A stretch of DNA of 64,000 nucleotides from Acidobacteriota bacterium (GTDB taxonomy: Bacteria > Acidobacteriota > Thermoanaerobaculia > UBA5066), in the NCBI GenBank assembly GCA_016716715.1, contig JADJVE010000019.1:124001-188000 (forward strand), written 5' to 3'. Position numbers and translations under genes: made by a program. Shown in pieces: positions 7,135 to 14,413 of this stretch. The notes under the pieces were generated by a model. It ran no database searches, was not told the DNA's origin, and saw only the letters and a list, made by a program, of their open reading frames with translations. Position 1 is the first letter of the stretch; every line of letters starts with the position of its first letter.

Positions 7135-7797
7135 TCAGGCGGGCTTGTAGCCGGGATCCCCGACGAAGGGGTTGCGGCGGCCCTCCTCGGCGATCGTCGT
7201 GTCCGGGCCGTGGCCGGGGATCACCCGCAGGCCGCCCGGCAGCGTCAGCAGCTCGCGCCGGATCGAGTCGAGGATCTGCTCCTGCGAGCCGCCCCAGAGG
7301 TCCGTCCGCCCGATCGAGCGCCGGAAGAGCGTGTCGCCCGAGAACAGGACGTCCCCCTCCGCGCCCTCCATCCGGAACGACAGGCTGCCCGGCGTGTGGC
7401 CTGGGGTGTGGAGGACGTGGAGCGTGCCCGAGCCGACCGGGATCCGGTCCCCGTGGACGAGGAGCCGGTCGATGATTCCGGGCTTCTCCAAGGTGATCCC
7501 GAACGCTTTACCCTGCTCGTCGAGGTTCTGGTAGAGGGGCCGGTCGTCCTCGTGCATGTAGATGGGCGCGCCCGTGATGCGCTTGAGAAGCCCCGAGCAG
7601 CCCACGTGGTCGAAGTGGGCGTGCGTGTGCACGAGCGCGATGGCCTTCAGGCCGGCGCCGGAGAGCGTCTCGAGGATGCGGTCCGGCTCGTCGCCGGGAT
7701 CCACGACAACGGCCTCCCGCGTCGTGGGGTCGGCGAGGATCGCGCAGTTGCACGCGAGCGGCCCGACGGGGAACGTCTCGATGAGGTAGAGGCCCAT
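7135..7797 (-). CDS. MBL-fold metallohydrolase (glyoxalase II-like)
   Basis: A 220-residue metallo-beta-lactamase-fold hydrolase. Zinc ligands are visible in HTHAHFDHVG (near residue 59), in HTPGHTPGSLSF (near 138), in FSGDTLFRRSIGRTD and in the final IPGHGPDT. The N-terminus VGPLACNCAILADPTTREAVVVDPG is typical of the small glyoxalase II/YcbL group, which cleaves thioesters such as S-lactoylglutathione. The substrate is not shown by the sequence. ATG 7797 follows a G-rich ribosome site; an in-frame ATG at 7809 is the alternative. Confidence 0.9.
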   Translation of the reverse strand: MGLYLIETFPVGPLACNCAILADPTTREAVVVDPGDEPDRILETLSGAGLKAIALVHTHAHFDHVGCSGLLKRITGAPIYMHEDDRPLYQNLDEQGKAFGITLEKPGIIDRLLVHGDRIPVGSGTLHVLHTPGHTPGSLSFRMEGAEGDVLFSGDTLFRRSIGRTDLWGGSQEQILDSIRRELLTLPGGLRVIPGHGPDTTIAEEGRRNPFVGDPGYKPA

Positions 7798-7829
7798 GTG
7801 CGCCCCCATTATCCCGCTAGACTCGCGAA

Positions 7830-8315
7830 ATGCCCCTTTCCGATCTTCCGCTCGAGGCTTCCCGCGTCCTCGTGGCGCTGGGCCTCTCCGTCTTCGTGGG
7901 CATCCCCCTGGCCCGCTTTTTCGGCTGGATGACGAGAGGGGAAGAGGAGAAAGAGAAAGAGAAGAGGAAGATTTTCTTAGAAGGTGAAGAGGGGAGAGAG
8001 CGCCTCGGGCGGGCACGATTCGTGGCTGCGGGCTCCCTGCTCGTGGGCGTCCTGCTGGAAGTCCAGGTCATGGGAAGTTCGCTGCCGCCGCGGCACGTCT
8101 GGCGGGCCGTGACGATCTTCGTGCTCCTCGCATCGCTGGTCTATGCCGTCATGGTCGTGGCGCCGAAGGCCCGGTACTACGACGAGCGCTCTTCCACCTT
8201 CGAAGAAAATCTTCGAGCGCCCTGGCATGCCCGCCGCGACGCTGCTCGTGCGCGCGGGAGCAAAATCGATTTCCTCGGCTTCCTTCTCGCCCTCGCCGCG
8301 CTCGTTCTGGGATGA
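7830..8315 (+). CDS. Small membrane protein, unknown function
   Basis: A 161-residue protein with an N-terminal hydrophobic segment (VLVALGLSVFVGIPLARFF), a highly charged linker (GEEEKEKEKRKIFLEGEEG), a segment AAGSLLVGVLLEVQVM, a second membrane span (VTIFVLLASLVYAVMVVA) and a hydrophobic C-terminus (FLGFLLALAALVL). I do not recognise the family. Two copies of the dispersed A/T-rich motif lie inside the gene in opposite orientation, at 7967-7994 and 8189-8214, and the first encodes KIFLEGEE. Codon use in these patches differs from the rest of the gene. It ends seven bases before the threonine aldolase start, so the two may form a transcription unit. Confidence 0.6.
   Translation: MPLSDLPLEASRVLVALGLSVFVGIPLARFFGWMTRGEEEKEKEKRKIFLEGEEGRERLGRARFVAAGSLLVGVLLEVQVMGSSLPPRHVWRAVTIFVLLASLVYAVMVVAPKARYYDERSSTFEENLRAPWHARRDAARARGSKIDFLGFLLALAALVLG
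7967..8214. repeat. Inverted pair of dispersed A/T-rich motif (copies 1 and 2)
   Basis: The plus-strand copy at 7967-7994 and the minus-strand copy at 8189-8214 share the core GATTTTCTTNGAAGGTG, with purine-rich ends. About 195 bases lie between them. Both are inside the membrane-protein gene but are read as different peptides (KIFLEGEE and STFEENL), so the similarity is at DNA level. Confidence 0.7.
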
Positions 8316-8322
8316 TCGGGGC

Positions 8323-9369
8323 ATGAGCGCCCACGTCTCCGACTTCCGCTCCGACACCGTCACGAAGCCCACGCCGCGCATGCGGCAGGCCATGGCCGAG
8401 GCCGAGGTCGGCGACGACGTCTACGGGGAAGACCCGACCGTCCGCCGCCTCGAGGAAAAGACCGCCGAGGTCCTCGGGCACGAGGCGGCTCTGTTCGTCC
8501 CGACCGGCTCGATGGGCAACCAGCTCTCGCTGCGCGTCCACGCGCGCCCGGGCACGGAGGTCATCCTCGAGAGCCGCTGCCACATCTTCCACTACGAGAT
8601 GGCGGGGATGGCGGCGCTGTCGGGGCTCCTGCCGCGCCCGGTCGACGGCGTCCGCGGGCGGATCACGCCGGATCAGGTCGCCGCGTGGATCAGGCCCGAG
8701 TCCGTCTATTACCTGCCGCGCACGTCCGTCCTGGCGCTCGAGAACACGCACAACGGCGCGGGCGGCACCGTGACGCCGCGCGAGGCGACGGAGCCGCTCC
8801 TGGCGCTCGCGAAGCAGCACGGACTCAAGGTCCACCTCGACGGCGCGCGCCTCTGGAACGCCGCCGCGGCGCTCGGCGTGACGGAAGCGTCGCTCGCGGC
8901 CGGCTTCGACTCGGTCATGACGTGCTTCTCGAAGGGGCTGAGGGCCCCGGTCGGGAGCGCGGTCTCGGGATCGAAGGACTTCATCGCCGAGGCGCGGCGC
9001 GTGCGCAAGCTCTTCGGCGGCGGGATGCGTCAGGTGGGCGTCATCGCGGCCGCGGCGCTCGTCGCGCTCGAGGAGGAGCGCAGCCGCCTGCCGGAGGACC
9101 ACGCGCGGGCGACGAAGCTCGCGGCGGGGCTCGCGGGCTTGCGCGGCATAAGGATCGACCCGAGCGAGGTCGAGACGAACATCCTGCGGTTTTCCTTCGA
9201 CGACAAGTGGGGCGACGCGGAATCACTCATCACCCGCCTCGCCGATCGCGGCGTCCTCACCGGCTCGGGCGGCTCGAACGCGATCCGGATGGTCACGCAC
9301 GCCGACGTCAACGACATCGACGTCGAGCGCGCGCTCCGCGCCTTCGGCGAGATCGCGAAGGGTCACTGA
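8323..9369 (+). CDS. ltaE: Low-specificity L-threonine aldolase
   Basis: A 348-residue PLP enzyme that splits L-threonine or allo-threonine into glycine and acetaldehyde. It shows the family opening DFRSDTVTKPTPRMRQAM, then AEVGDDVYGEDPTV, the PLP-phosphate region PTGSMGNQLSL, the substrate region HLDGARLWNAAAALG and the PLP lysine in MTCFSKGLRAPVGS (near residue 203). Length and motif order fit the complete family. ATG 8323 follows a GGGG-type ribosome site within GATCGGGGC. Confidence 0.92.
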   Translation: MSAHVSDFRSDTVTKPTPRMRQAMAEAEVGDDVYGEDPTVRRLEEKTAEVLGHEAALFVPTGSMGNQLSLRVHARPGTEVILESRCHIFHYEMAGMAALSGLLPRPVDGVRGRITPDQVAAWIRPESVYYLPRTSVLALENTHNGAGGTVTPREATEPLLALAKQHGLKVHLDGARLWNAAAALGVTEASLAAGFDSVMTCFSKGLRAPVGSAVSGSKDFIAEARRVRKLFGGGMRQVGVIAAAALVALEEERSRLPEDHARATKLAAGLAGLRGIRIDPSEVETNILRFSFDDKWGDAESLITRLADRGVLTGSGGSNAIRMVTHADVNDIDVERALRAFGEIAKGH

Positions 9370-9385
9370 GCCCCGGGGCGCCTGC

Positions 9386-10072
9386 CTACCCTCCCATATT
9401 GCGCAGGACTGCCATCGTGGAGTCGCTGATCATCTTCGAAATCTCCGACAGCATCGACACGAATTGCTGCGCCTTCTGGAGTACGTTCTGAAGGTCGACG
9501 TTGGCGAGTTGGGCGTCGTCGCCAGCCTGATTCAGCCGGACCTCGAGCTGCTTGACGGACGCGTCGGCCGTCCCGCTGGCGGGGGTCCTGGAACGGGCTT
9601 TCTCGAGGTCGGATCGGATCGCTGCTTTCGTCCCGTTGGTCTTCTTCACCTTTTCCGCGGCGGAACGAAGGTCTTCGGCCGTCTCCCGGTAGGTCTCGCG
9701 GAGGAGCCACTGCATCAGGGTTTCCACGTCCGAGGCCGTCGTCTCCTTCGGCAGGCTCCGGAGGAGCTGTTCCCAGTTCCGCTGAAGAGAAGGCGAAGGT
9801 CCCCTCCGGGCGAGCTGAGCGATCTGTTGCATCTGCGCCGCCTGTGCGCCCGTCAGTTTCGCCGGCAGGGCCAATTGCCGGTCGACGAGCTGCTGCAGGG
9901 AGGCTTGAGTCACCGGGAACGGCCGCGCCGCCTCGAAGGCCGACCGGAGCGCACGAAGGCGCACGGAATCCGCCGTCGGCGTGGGCGTGGGAACCGGCCG
10001 TGGCTGCGTGGCGGAGAGCGAACCGGCGCACATGCAGGCCACCACGGCCGCGTGTGAGAGAGAGTGATTCAT
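9386..10072 (-). CDS. Exported helical protein, unknown function
   Basis: A 228-residue protein with a probable signal peptide (SHAAVVACMCAGSLSATQ). The mature part is rich in Gln, Ala and Leu and probably all-helical (QLVDRQLALPAKLTGAQAAQMQQIAQLA, VETLMQWLLRETYRETAEDL). The C-terminus, ENVLQKAQ-like helices ending STMAVLRNMGG, hints at a filament- or secretion-associated helical protein, but this is only an impression. No enzymatic motif is seen. Its start codon directly abuts a perfect 12-bp hairpin whose loop carries the ribosome-site-like AAGAGG, so translation may be structure-controlled. Confidence 0.6.
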   Translation of the reverse strand: MNHSLSHAAVVACMCAGSLSATQPRPVPTPTPTADSVRLRALRSAFEAARPFPVTQASLQQLVDRQLALPAKLTGAQAAQMQQIAQLARRGPSPSLQRNWEQLLRSLPKETTASDVETLMQWLLRETYRETAEDLRSAAEKVKKTNGTKAAIRSDLEKARSRTPASGTADASVKQLEVRLNQAGDDAQLANVDLQNVLQKAQQFVSMLSEISKMISDSTMAVLRNMGG

Positions 10073-10106
10073 GGCGGCACGACCCCTCTTGCAAGGTCGT
10101 GCCGCC
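10073..10106 (-). promoter_or_regulatory. Perfect hairpin in the leader, directly upstream of the start codon
   Basis: GGCGGCACGACC and its exact complement flank a ten-base loop. On the minus strand the loop reads TTGCAAGAGG and the 3' arm ends at the ATG of the downstream gene. The only SD-like sequence (AAGAGG) is in the loop. It also lies downstream of the metalloprotease stop, but no U-tract follows, so a simple terminator is less likely than a translation-control or attenuation element. Confidence 0.5.
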
Positions 10107-10139
10107 AGGGCGCCCCGTCAAGGGCGCTTCGGATTCACG

Positions 10140-12950
10140 TCAGGGCAGGACGGTCCTCGGGTCGTTCGTCTTCTGGTCGATGATCGCGGCGTAGGTCGCG
10201 ATGCGCGCGCCGCCCGTGGTCGTCGAGACGACGAGAGCCGCGTTCGCGGTGCCGTCGGGCGCGCCGAGCGCCGTGACGACGGCGCCGATCTGCCGCATCT
10301 CGTACGGGAGGAGGTCCGCCGACCCCGAGCCGATCACCGCGCCGCCCTCGGACTTGAGGACGAGGTCGACGTGCGTGGGCAGAGCGGTCGCATTCGCGAT
10401 GACGGCATTCGTCCGGAAGGCCGAATCCTGCCGCAGGCCGACGAGCGTTTTCGGCGCCGCCAGCGTCACGAAATCCGCCGCGCCGGCCGCGGGAACCGAC
10501 TGGCCGAACGTCCCGACGAGGCTCGGCGGGGGCGTCGACGTCTGGCTCAGGACCTTGAGGTTCTGTGAGGTCGACGTGACGAGAATCGCCCCGAAGCCGC
10601 TGGAAACGCCGAAGACCGATCCGAGGACGTCCGTGTACGTGGCGACGGAGTTCGCCGGGATCGTCTTGATCACTTCGGGGCCGCCGCTGCCGTCCTGGTC
10701 GTGGCCGAGGAACTTGAGCGTCACGGTCGCGGCGGCCGTGCCGGCGTTCCCGATCGTGAGATCCGTCGTGTAGAACGCGTTGTTCGCGCCCTGGGCGTGC
10801 GCGCTGGACGGGAGCACCCACGCGCCGTTCGTCCCGAGCGTCCCGAGCGTCGCGGGCAGGATCGTGCGCGGGTCGTTCGTCGTCTGGTCGATCACGGCGG
10901 CGTACGTCGCGATGCGGGCGTCGGCGGTCGGCGTCGACACGACGAGGAACGCGTCCTTCGTGCCGTCGGGCCCGCCGAGGTTCGTGACGACCCCGCTGAT
11001 CTGCCGCATCTCGAGCGGGTTCAGGTCGGCGGAGCCGCTCCCGATCTGCACGCCCGAGGAGTTGAAGAGCGCGAGGTCCACGTGCGCCGCGGCCTCCGTC
11101 GCGTTCGCGATGACGGCATTCGTCCGGAACGCCGCGTCCTGCCGGAGGGAGAAGAGCGCCTTCGCCGCCGCCGTCGTGACGAAATCGTTCCCCGTGGCCG
11201 CGGGCACGGCCTGGCCGAACGTGCCGACGCCCGAGGGCGGCGGCGTGGAGGTCTGGCTCACGATCCTGAGGTTGTTCGTGTCGGCGTTGATCCGGAGCGC
11301 ACCGAACCCGCTCGAGACTCCGAAGAGCGAGGCGAGGACGTCCGTGTAGGTGACGGTCTGTCCGGCCTGGACGACGCGCGTGACCTCCGCGCCCGTGCGG
11401 CCGTCCCCGTCGTGGCCGAGGAACTTCAGCGTGAGGTTCGCAGCGACCGAGCCCGCGTTCGAGACGGTGAGGTCCGTCTTGTAGAAGGCGCCGTTCGCGC
11501 CCTGCGCGTGCGCGCTGGACGGGAGGATCCACGCCGTGGGGAGGGCCGTCGAGCCCTCGAACCAGCCGATGTCGCGGAACAGCGAGAGCGTCGCGTCCGT
11601 CGCGATCGGGAGGTCGCTGCTGATGTTCGGCTCCATGAGGAGGTTCGGGGAGGCGCTCGTGTCGAAGTGCGAAACGGACGAGCCGCCCTCGAACGGGTTC
11701 GGCGCGTACATGAGCAGGCGGCCGGAGGCGTCCGTGCCCGCGAGGACGACCGGGTCGGGGCCGATCGTGGCCGCGGTCGGGAGCGCCGCCTTCAGCCTGT
11801 TCCCGTCGTCGAAAACCACGCGCACCGAGGGGATGGTGACCGTCGCGTCGGTGCCGGACATGCCGGCGACGCCGACCGTCGGATCCCAGTCGGCGACGAT
11901 CAACCCGATCGCGCCGGCGTTCTGGACGTTTTTCGCCTTTACGGTGAAGTTGCACGTCCCGCGGTCGACGAGGGCGATCTTCCCCGCGACGGCGGAGGCG
12001 TTCGTGATCGCGCTGCAGCCGTCCGTCGTCAGCGGCCCGGCGGCGTCCGCGGCGTCCGTCGCGAGCACGACGGGGCCCGAGACGGAAACGACGGCGGGGG
12101 AGGCGCCGAAGTCGGCGGTGCCGACGGCGTAGGTGCCCGCCGAGCCGGCGGGCGCCGTCACGACGAGCGTGGCCTTGCGGCCCATGTTCGCCTTCGCGTA
12201 CGTGGTCGCGTTCGGGCCGTTCCACACGAGCTTTCCGGTGTTCGTTCCCGAGGTCACGCGGTCGGCGTCCGTCGCCATCTGGTCCCACGTCTTGCCGGCG
12301 GTGGCGTCGTAGAGGAAGCGGTCGAATGCGCCGGGATACTGGTTCGAGCCCGAGCCAATGAACTTCCCGCTCGAGTTCGCCGAGGAGGTGAACCCGAGGC
12401 CGTGCCCGAACTCGTGGAGGAGGACGGTGAGGAGGTTGACGTTCGAGCCGTGGTTGTTGTCGAGGCCGAGGTAGAAGAACGTGCCGGTCAGGCAGCCCGT
12501 CTTTCCGAGCTCGCTGTTGAACTGCGCGTTGATCGACGCCGCGTTCGTGCCGAGGAACGTCCCGCTGTGCTTGTCGGCCTCGGGCTTGTTGTACCAGGTG
12601 TTCGCGACGGGCGCCCCCGCGAAGTTCGCGTGCACGGTCGTCGCGCCCGCCGAACCGAGGACGGCGGTCGTGGAGCTGCACGTGAGGGCCGAAAAGCTGG
12701 AGTTGACCTTGATCGTCACGTTGGAGGGGAGAAGCGCGCCCCAGACGCGCGCGGCCTCCTGGAAGACGACGAGGCGCTGCGCGCCGATCGTCGTTCCCGT
12801 GTTGCCGCCGACCGGAGTCGCGGGAGTCGGATCGTTGAAGCCGACGCCGGCGGCGTCCGCCACCACGATCTGGAATTCGGCCGCTGGAAGCGGCAGGGCG
12901 GCGGCCCCGAGCGCGAGGGCGAGGGTGGCCCGGAGGAGGTGCGTCTTCAT
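10140..12950 (-). CDS. Secreted PA-domain metalloprotease with tandem C-terminal modules
   Basis: A 936-residue exported protein with signal peptide ATLALALGAAALPLPAAEF. The N-terminal catalytic region holds a zincin-type motif, LLHEFGHGLGFTSS (HExxH near residue 188). A protease-associated domain follows, with GKIALVDRGTCNFTVKAKN and NAGAIGLIVADWD. From about residue 470 two similar modules of about 235 residues occur in tandem, each opening with a LPSSAHAQGAN motif and closing with NDPRTxLP. It probably digests extracellular protein; the modules may be surface-adhesion or stabilising beta domains. No sorting signal is visible after the last module. Confidence 0.85.
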   Translation of the reverse strand: MKTHLLRATLALALGAAALPLPAAEFQIVVADAAGVGFNDPTPATPVGGNTGTTIGAQRLVVFQEAARVWGALLPSNVTIKVNSSFSALTCSSTTAVLGSAGATTVHANFAGAPVANTWYNKPEADKHSGTFLGTNAASINAQFNSELGKTGCLTGTFFYLGLDNNHGSNVNLLTVLLHEFGHGLGFTSSANSSGKFIGSGSNQYPGAFDRFLYDATAGKTWDQMATDADRVTSGTNTGKLVWNGPNATTYAKANMGRKATLVVTAPAGSAGTYAVGTADFGASPAVVSVSGPVVLATDAADAAGPLTTDGCSAITNASAVAGKIALVDRGTCNFTVKAKNVQNAGAIGLIVADWDPTVGVAGMSGTDATVTIPSVRVVFDDGNRLKAALPTAATIGPDPVVLAGTDASGRLLMYAPNPFEGGSSVSHFDTSASPNLLMEPNISSDLPIATDATLSLFRDIGWFEGSTALPTAWILPSSAHAQGANGAFYKTDLTVSNAGSVAANLTLKFLGHDGDGRTGAEVTRVVQAGQTVTYTDVLASLFGVSSGFGALRINADTNNLRIVSQTSTPPPSGVGTFGQAVPAATGNDFVTTAAAKALFSLRQDAAFRTNAVIANATEAAAHVDLALFNSSGVQIGSGSADLNPLEMRQISGVVTNLGGPDGTKDAFLVVSTPTADARIATYAAVIDQTTNDPRTILPATLGTLGTNGAWVLPSSAHAQGANNAFYTTDLTIGNAGTAAATVTLKFLGHDQDGSGGPEVIKTIPANSVATYTDVLGSVFGVSSGFGAILVTSTSQNLKVLSQTSTPPPSLVGTFGQSVPAAGAADFVTLAAPKTLVGLRQDSAFRTNAVIANATALPTHVDLVLKSEGGAVIGSGSADLLPYEMRQIGAVVTALGAPDGTANAALVVSTTTGGARIATYAAIIDQKTNDPRTVLP
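10143..10835 (-). repeat. C-terminal module, second copy
   Basis: It encodes the last 231 or so residues of the metalloprotease, from WVLPSSAHAQGANNAFY to NDPRTVLP. Shared signposts with the first copy are LKFLGHDxDG, SVFGVSSGFGA, LSQTSTPPPS, GTFGQSVPA, LRQDSAFRTNAVIANAT and IATYAAIIDQ. The copies are clearly homologous but diverged, so this is an old duplication. Confidence 0.85.
10857..11545 (-). repeat. C-terminal module, first copy
   Basis: It encodes the first of two tandem modules in the metalloprotease, from WILPSSAHAQGANGAFY to NDPRTILP, with LKFLGHDGDG, SLFGVSSGFGA and LRQDAAFRTNAVIANAT. A diverged relative of the same module (GPNGAFFST, LPGLRQDAAFRSNVALV) is in the disrupted protein at 49-53 kb. 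Confidence 0.85.
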
Positions 12951-12961
12951 CGGCGCCTTCC

Positions 12962-13435
12962 TCAGCGGTCCGTCTTCGGCGCCGGCGCGGGGGCCGCGGC
13001 GGGGGCGGGCGACGCGACGGCCTTCGCGGCCTCCGCGGCGCCGTGGACGCAGGTGCGCGAGATCGTGCCGTCCGGGTTCTTCGTCGCGACGGCGTAGGAC
13101 CGGTCGGCCTCGCCGAGCTCGACCATCACGCTTCCGTCCGGCAGCGTGACGACCTTGTGCTCGGGAGCCGCCAGCGGCTGCCGGCCGAGGAGCTTCTCGC
13201 GCTCCGCCGGCGTAGCCGGGCGCAGCTCGCCGGTTTCGGCGTCCTTCGTGACGATCATGTTCGCGGAGCCCGCCGCGGGCAGCGGCGCAGCTTTCTTCGC
13301 GGCCTTCTTCGCCTCGGTCTTCACGGCCGGAGCCGCGGGGGTCGCGGCGGGCGTGGAAGACGGCGCGGGTTCGTCCGCGAAAGCGGGGAGGGAGAGGAGT
13401 GCGGACAAGACAAGGATTGCACGGGTACTCTTCAT
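12962..13435 (-). CDS. Small exported protein, unknown function
   Basis: A 157-residue protein with signal peptide MKSTRAILVLSALLSLPAFA and Pro/Ala-rich low-complexity ends. The central segment is ordered: MIVTKDAETGELRPATPAERE, VVTLPDGSVMVELGEADRSYAVATKNPDG, then ISRTCVHGA. No catalytic motif is evident. It ends or begins eleven bases from the metalloprotease and lies in the same orientation, so it is probably coexpressed; a periplasmic or surface partner role is only a guess. Confidence 0.65.
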   Translation of the reverse strand: MKSTRAILVLSALLSLPAFADEPAPSSTPAATPAAPAVKTEAKKAAKKAAPLPAAGSANMIVTKDAETGELRPATPAEREKLLGRQPLAAPEHKVVTLPDGSVMVELGEADRSYAVATKNPDGTISRTCVHGAAEAAKAVASPAPAAAPAPAPKTDR

Positions 13436-13475
13436 GGAAATCTCCTCCCGCCGCCGTCCGCGCCGACGCGAACCC

Positions 13476-13862
13476 CTAGTGTAGCTTTGCGACGAGGTCG
13501 ATCTCCACCCGGGCGCTGGCGGGAAGGCCCGCGACCTGCACGGTCGTGCGCGCCGGACGGTGGCTCCCGAAGCGCGCCGCGAAGACCTCGTTCATCTTCG
13601 CGAAGTCGCCCATGTCCACGAGGAAGACTCCCGCCTTGACGACGTCCGCGAACGTCAGACCGGCGCCCTTCAGCACGGCCTCGAGGTTGTCGAGGACGCG
13701 CGTCGTCTGCGCGGCGACGTCGCCTTCGACGAGCTTCATCGTCGCGGGATCGAGCGGCGTCTGCCCGGCGGTGAAGAGGAAGCCTCCGGCGGCGATGCCC
13801 TGCGCGTAGGGTCCGATGGCCTTCGGGGCGTTGTCGACGGCGATGGTCTTGAAGTCGCTCAT
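13476..13862 (-). CDS. ridA: RidA family protein (reactive enamine/imine deaminase)
   Basis: A 128-residue Rid/YjgF/UK114 protein that hydrolyses reactive 2-aminoacrylate and related imines made by PLP enzymes. Visible family elements are AIGPYAQGIAAGGFLFTAGQ at the N-terminus, VFLVDMGDFAKMNEVFAARF in the middle and ARTTVQVAGLPASARVEID at the end, which includes the conserved Arg and the terminal Glu. Its ATG overlaps the hpt stop as ATGA, indicating coupling. Confidence 0.93.
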   Translation of the reverse strand: MSDFKTIAVDNAPKAIGPYAQGIAAGGFLFTAGQTPLDPATMKLVEGDVAAQTTRVLDNLEAVLKGAGLTFADVVKAGVFLVDMGDFAKMNEVFAARFGSHRPARTTVQVAGLPASARVEIDLVAKLH

Positions 13863-14377
13863 TTCTTCGGGTCCCAGACCGCCACGTGCGGCAGATTCCG
13901 GTATTTCTCGTCGAGGTCGAGGCCGTAGCCCACGACGAACTCGGGGCCGATTTCGAAGCCGAGGAAGTCCACGGGGATGTCGCGATTCTCGGGGAGCTTC
14001 TTCTTGAGCAGCGCGGCGATCCCGAGCGAGCGCGGGCCGCGCGACGAGAGAAGCTCGAGGATCTTGCGGAGCGTGAGGCCCGTGTCGACGACGTCCTCGA
14101 ACAGCAGGACGTCCTTGCCCGCGACGTCCATCGAGAGGTCCTTGAGGAGCTGGATGTTGCCCGACGAGCTCGTGCCCGCGTAGGAGCGCACCTGCATGAA
14201 GTCGACGGCGACGGGCACGTTCAGCCGCTTCAGGAGGTCGGTCAGGAAGAAGACGGATCCCTTCAGGACTCCGACCGCGAGGAGGTCCTTGCCGACGTAG
14301 CGGGCGTCGATCTCCTTCGCGAGGACGTCGAGGCGCCGGGCGATGGTCTCTTCGGAGAGCAGGATGTGGTCGATCAC
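13859..14377 (-). CDS. hpt: Hypoxanthine phosphoribosyltransferase
   Basis: A 172-residue purine-salvage enzyme that makes IMP from hypoxanthine and PRPP. The PRPP-binding loop is KDVLLFEDVVDTGLTLRKIL (about 93-112), preceded by VGVLKGSVFFLTDLL (PPi loop) and DFMQVRSYAG. The C-terminus has GFEIGPEFVVGYGLDLDEKYRNLP, typical of bacterial HGPRTs. GTG 14377 gives a standard N-terminus (IDHILLSEETIARRLDVL), and no in-frame ATG exists upstream. ridA follows with a four-base overlap. Confidence 0.94.
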   Translation of the reverse strand: MIDHILLSEETIARRLDVLAKEIDARYVGKDLLAVGVLKGSVFFLTDLLKRLNVPVAVDFMQVRSYAGTSSSGNIQLLKDLSMDVAGKDVLLFEDVVDTGLTLRKILELLSSRGPRSLGIAALLKKKLPENRDIPVDFLGFEIGPEFVVGYGLDLDEKYRNLPHVAVWDPKK

Positions 14378-14413
14378 GGCGCGGAAGATATCATCGTAGA
14401 ATAGGTGGTCATC

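Noticed and set aside
7967..8214. The motif pairs as ends of a transposon or MITE
   Set aside because: In the M61, cca and lysS genes the spacers encode native conserved sequence, and I saw no target-site duplications.
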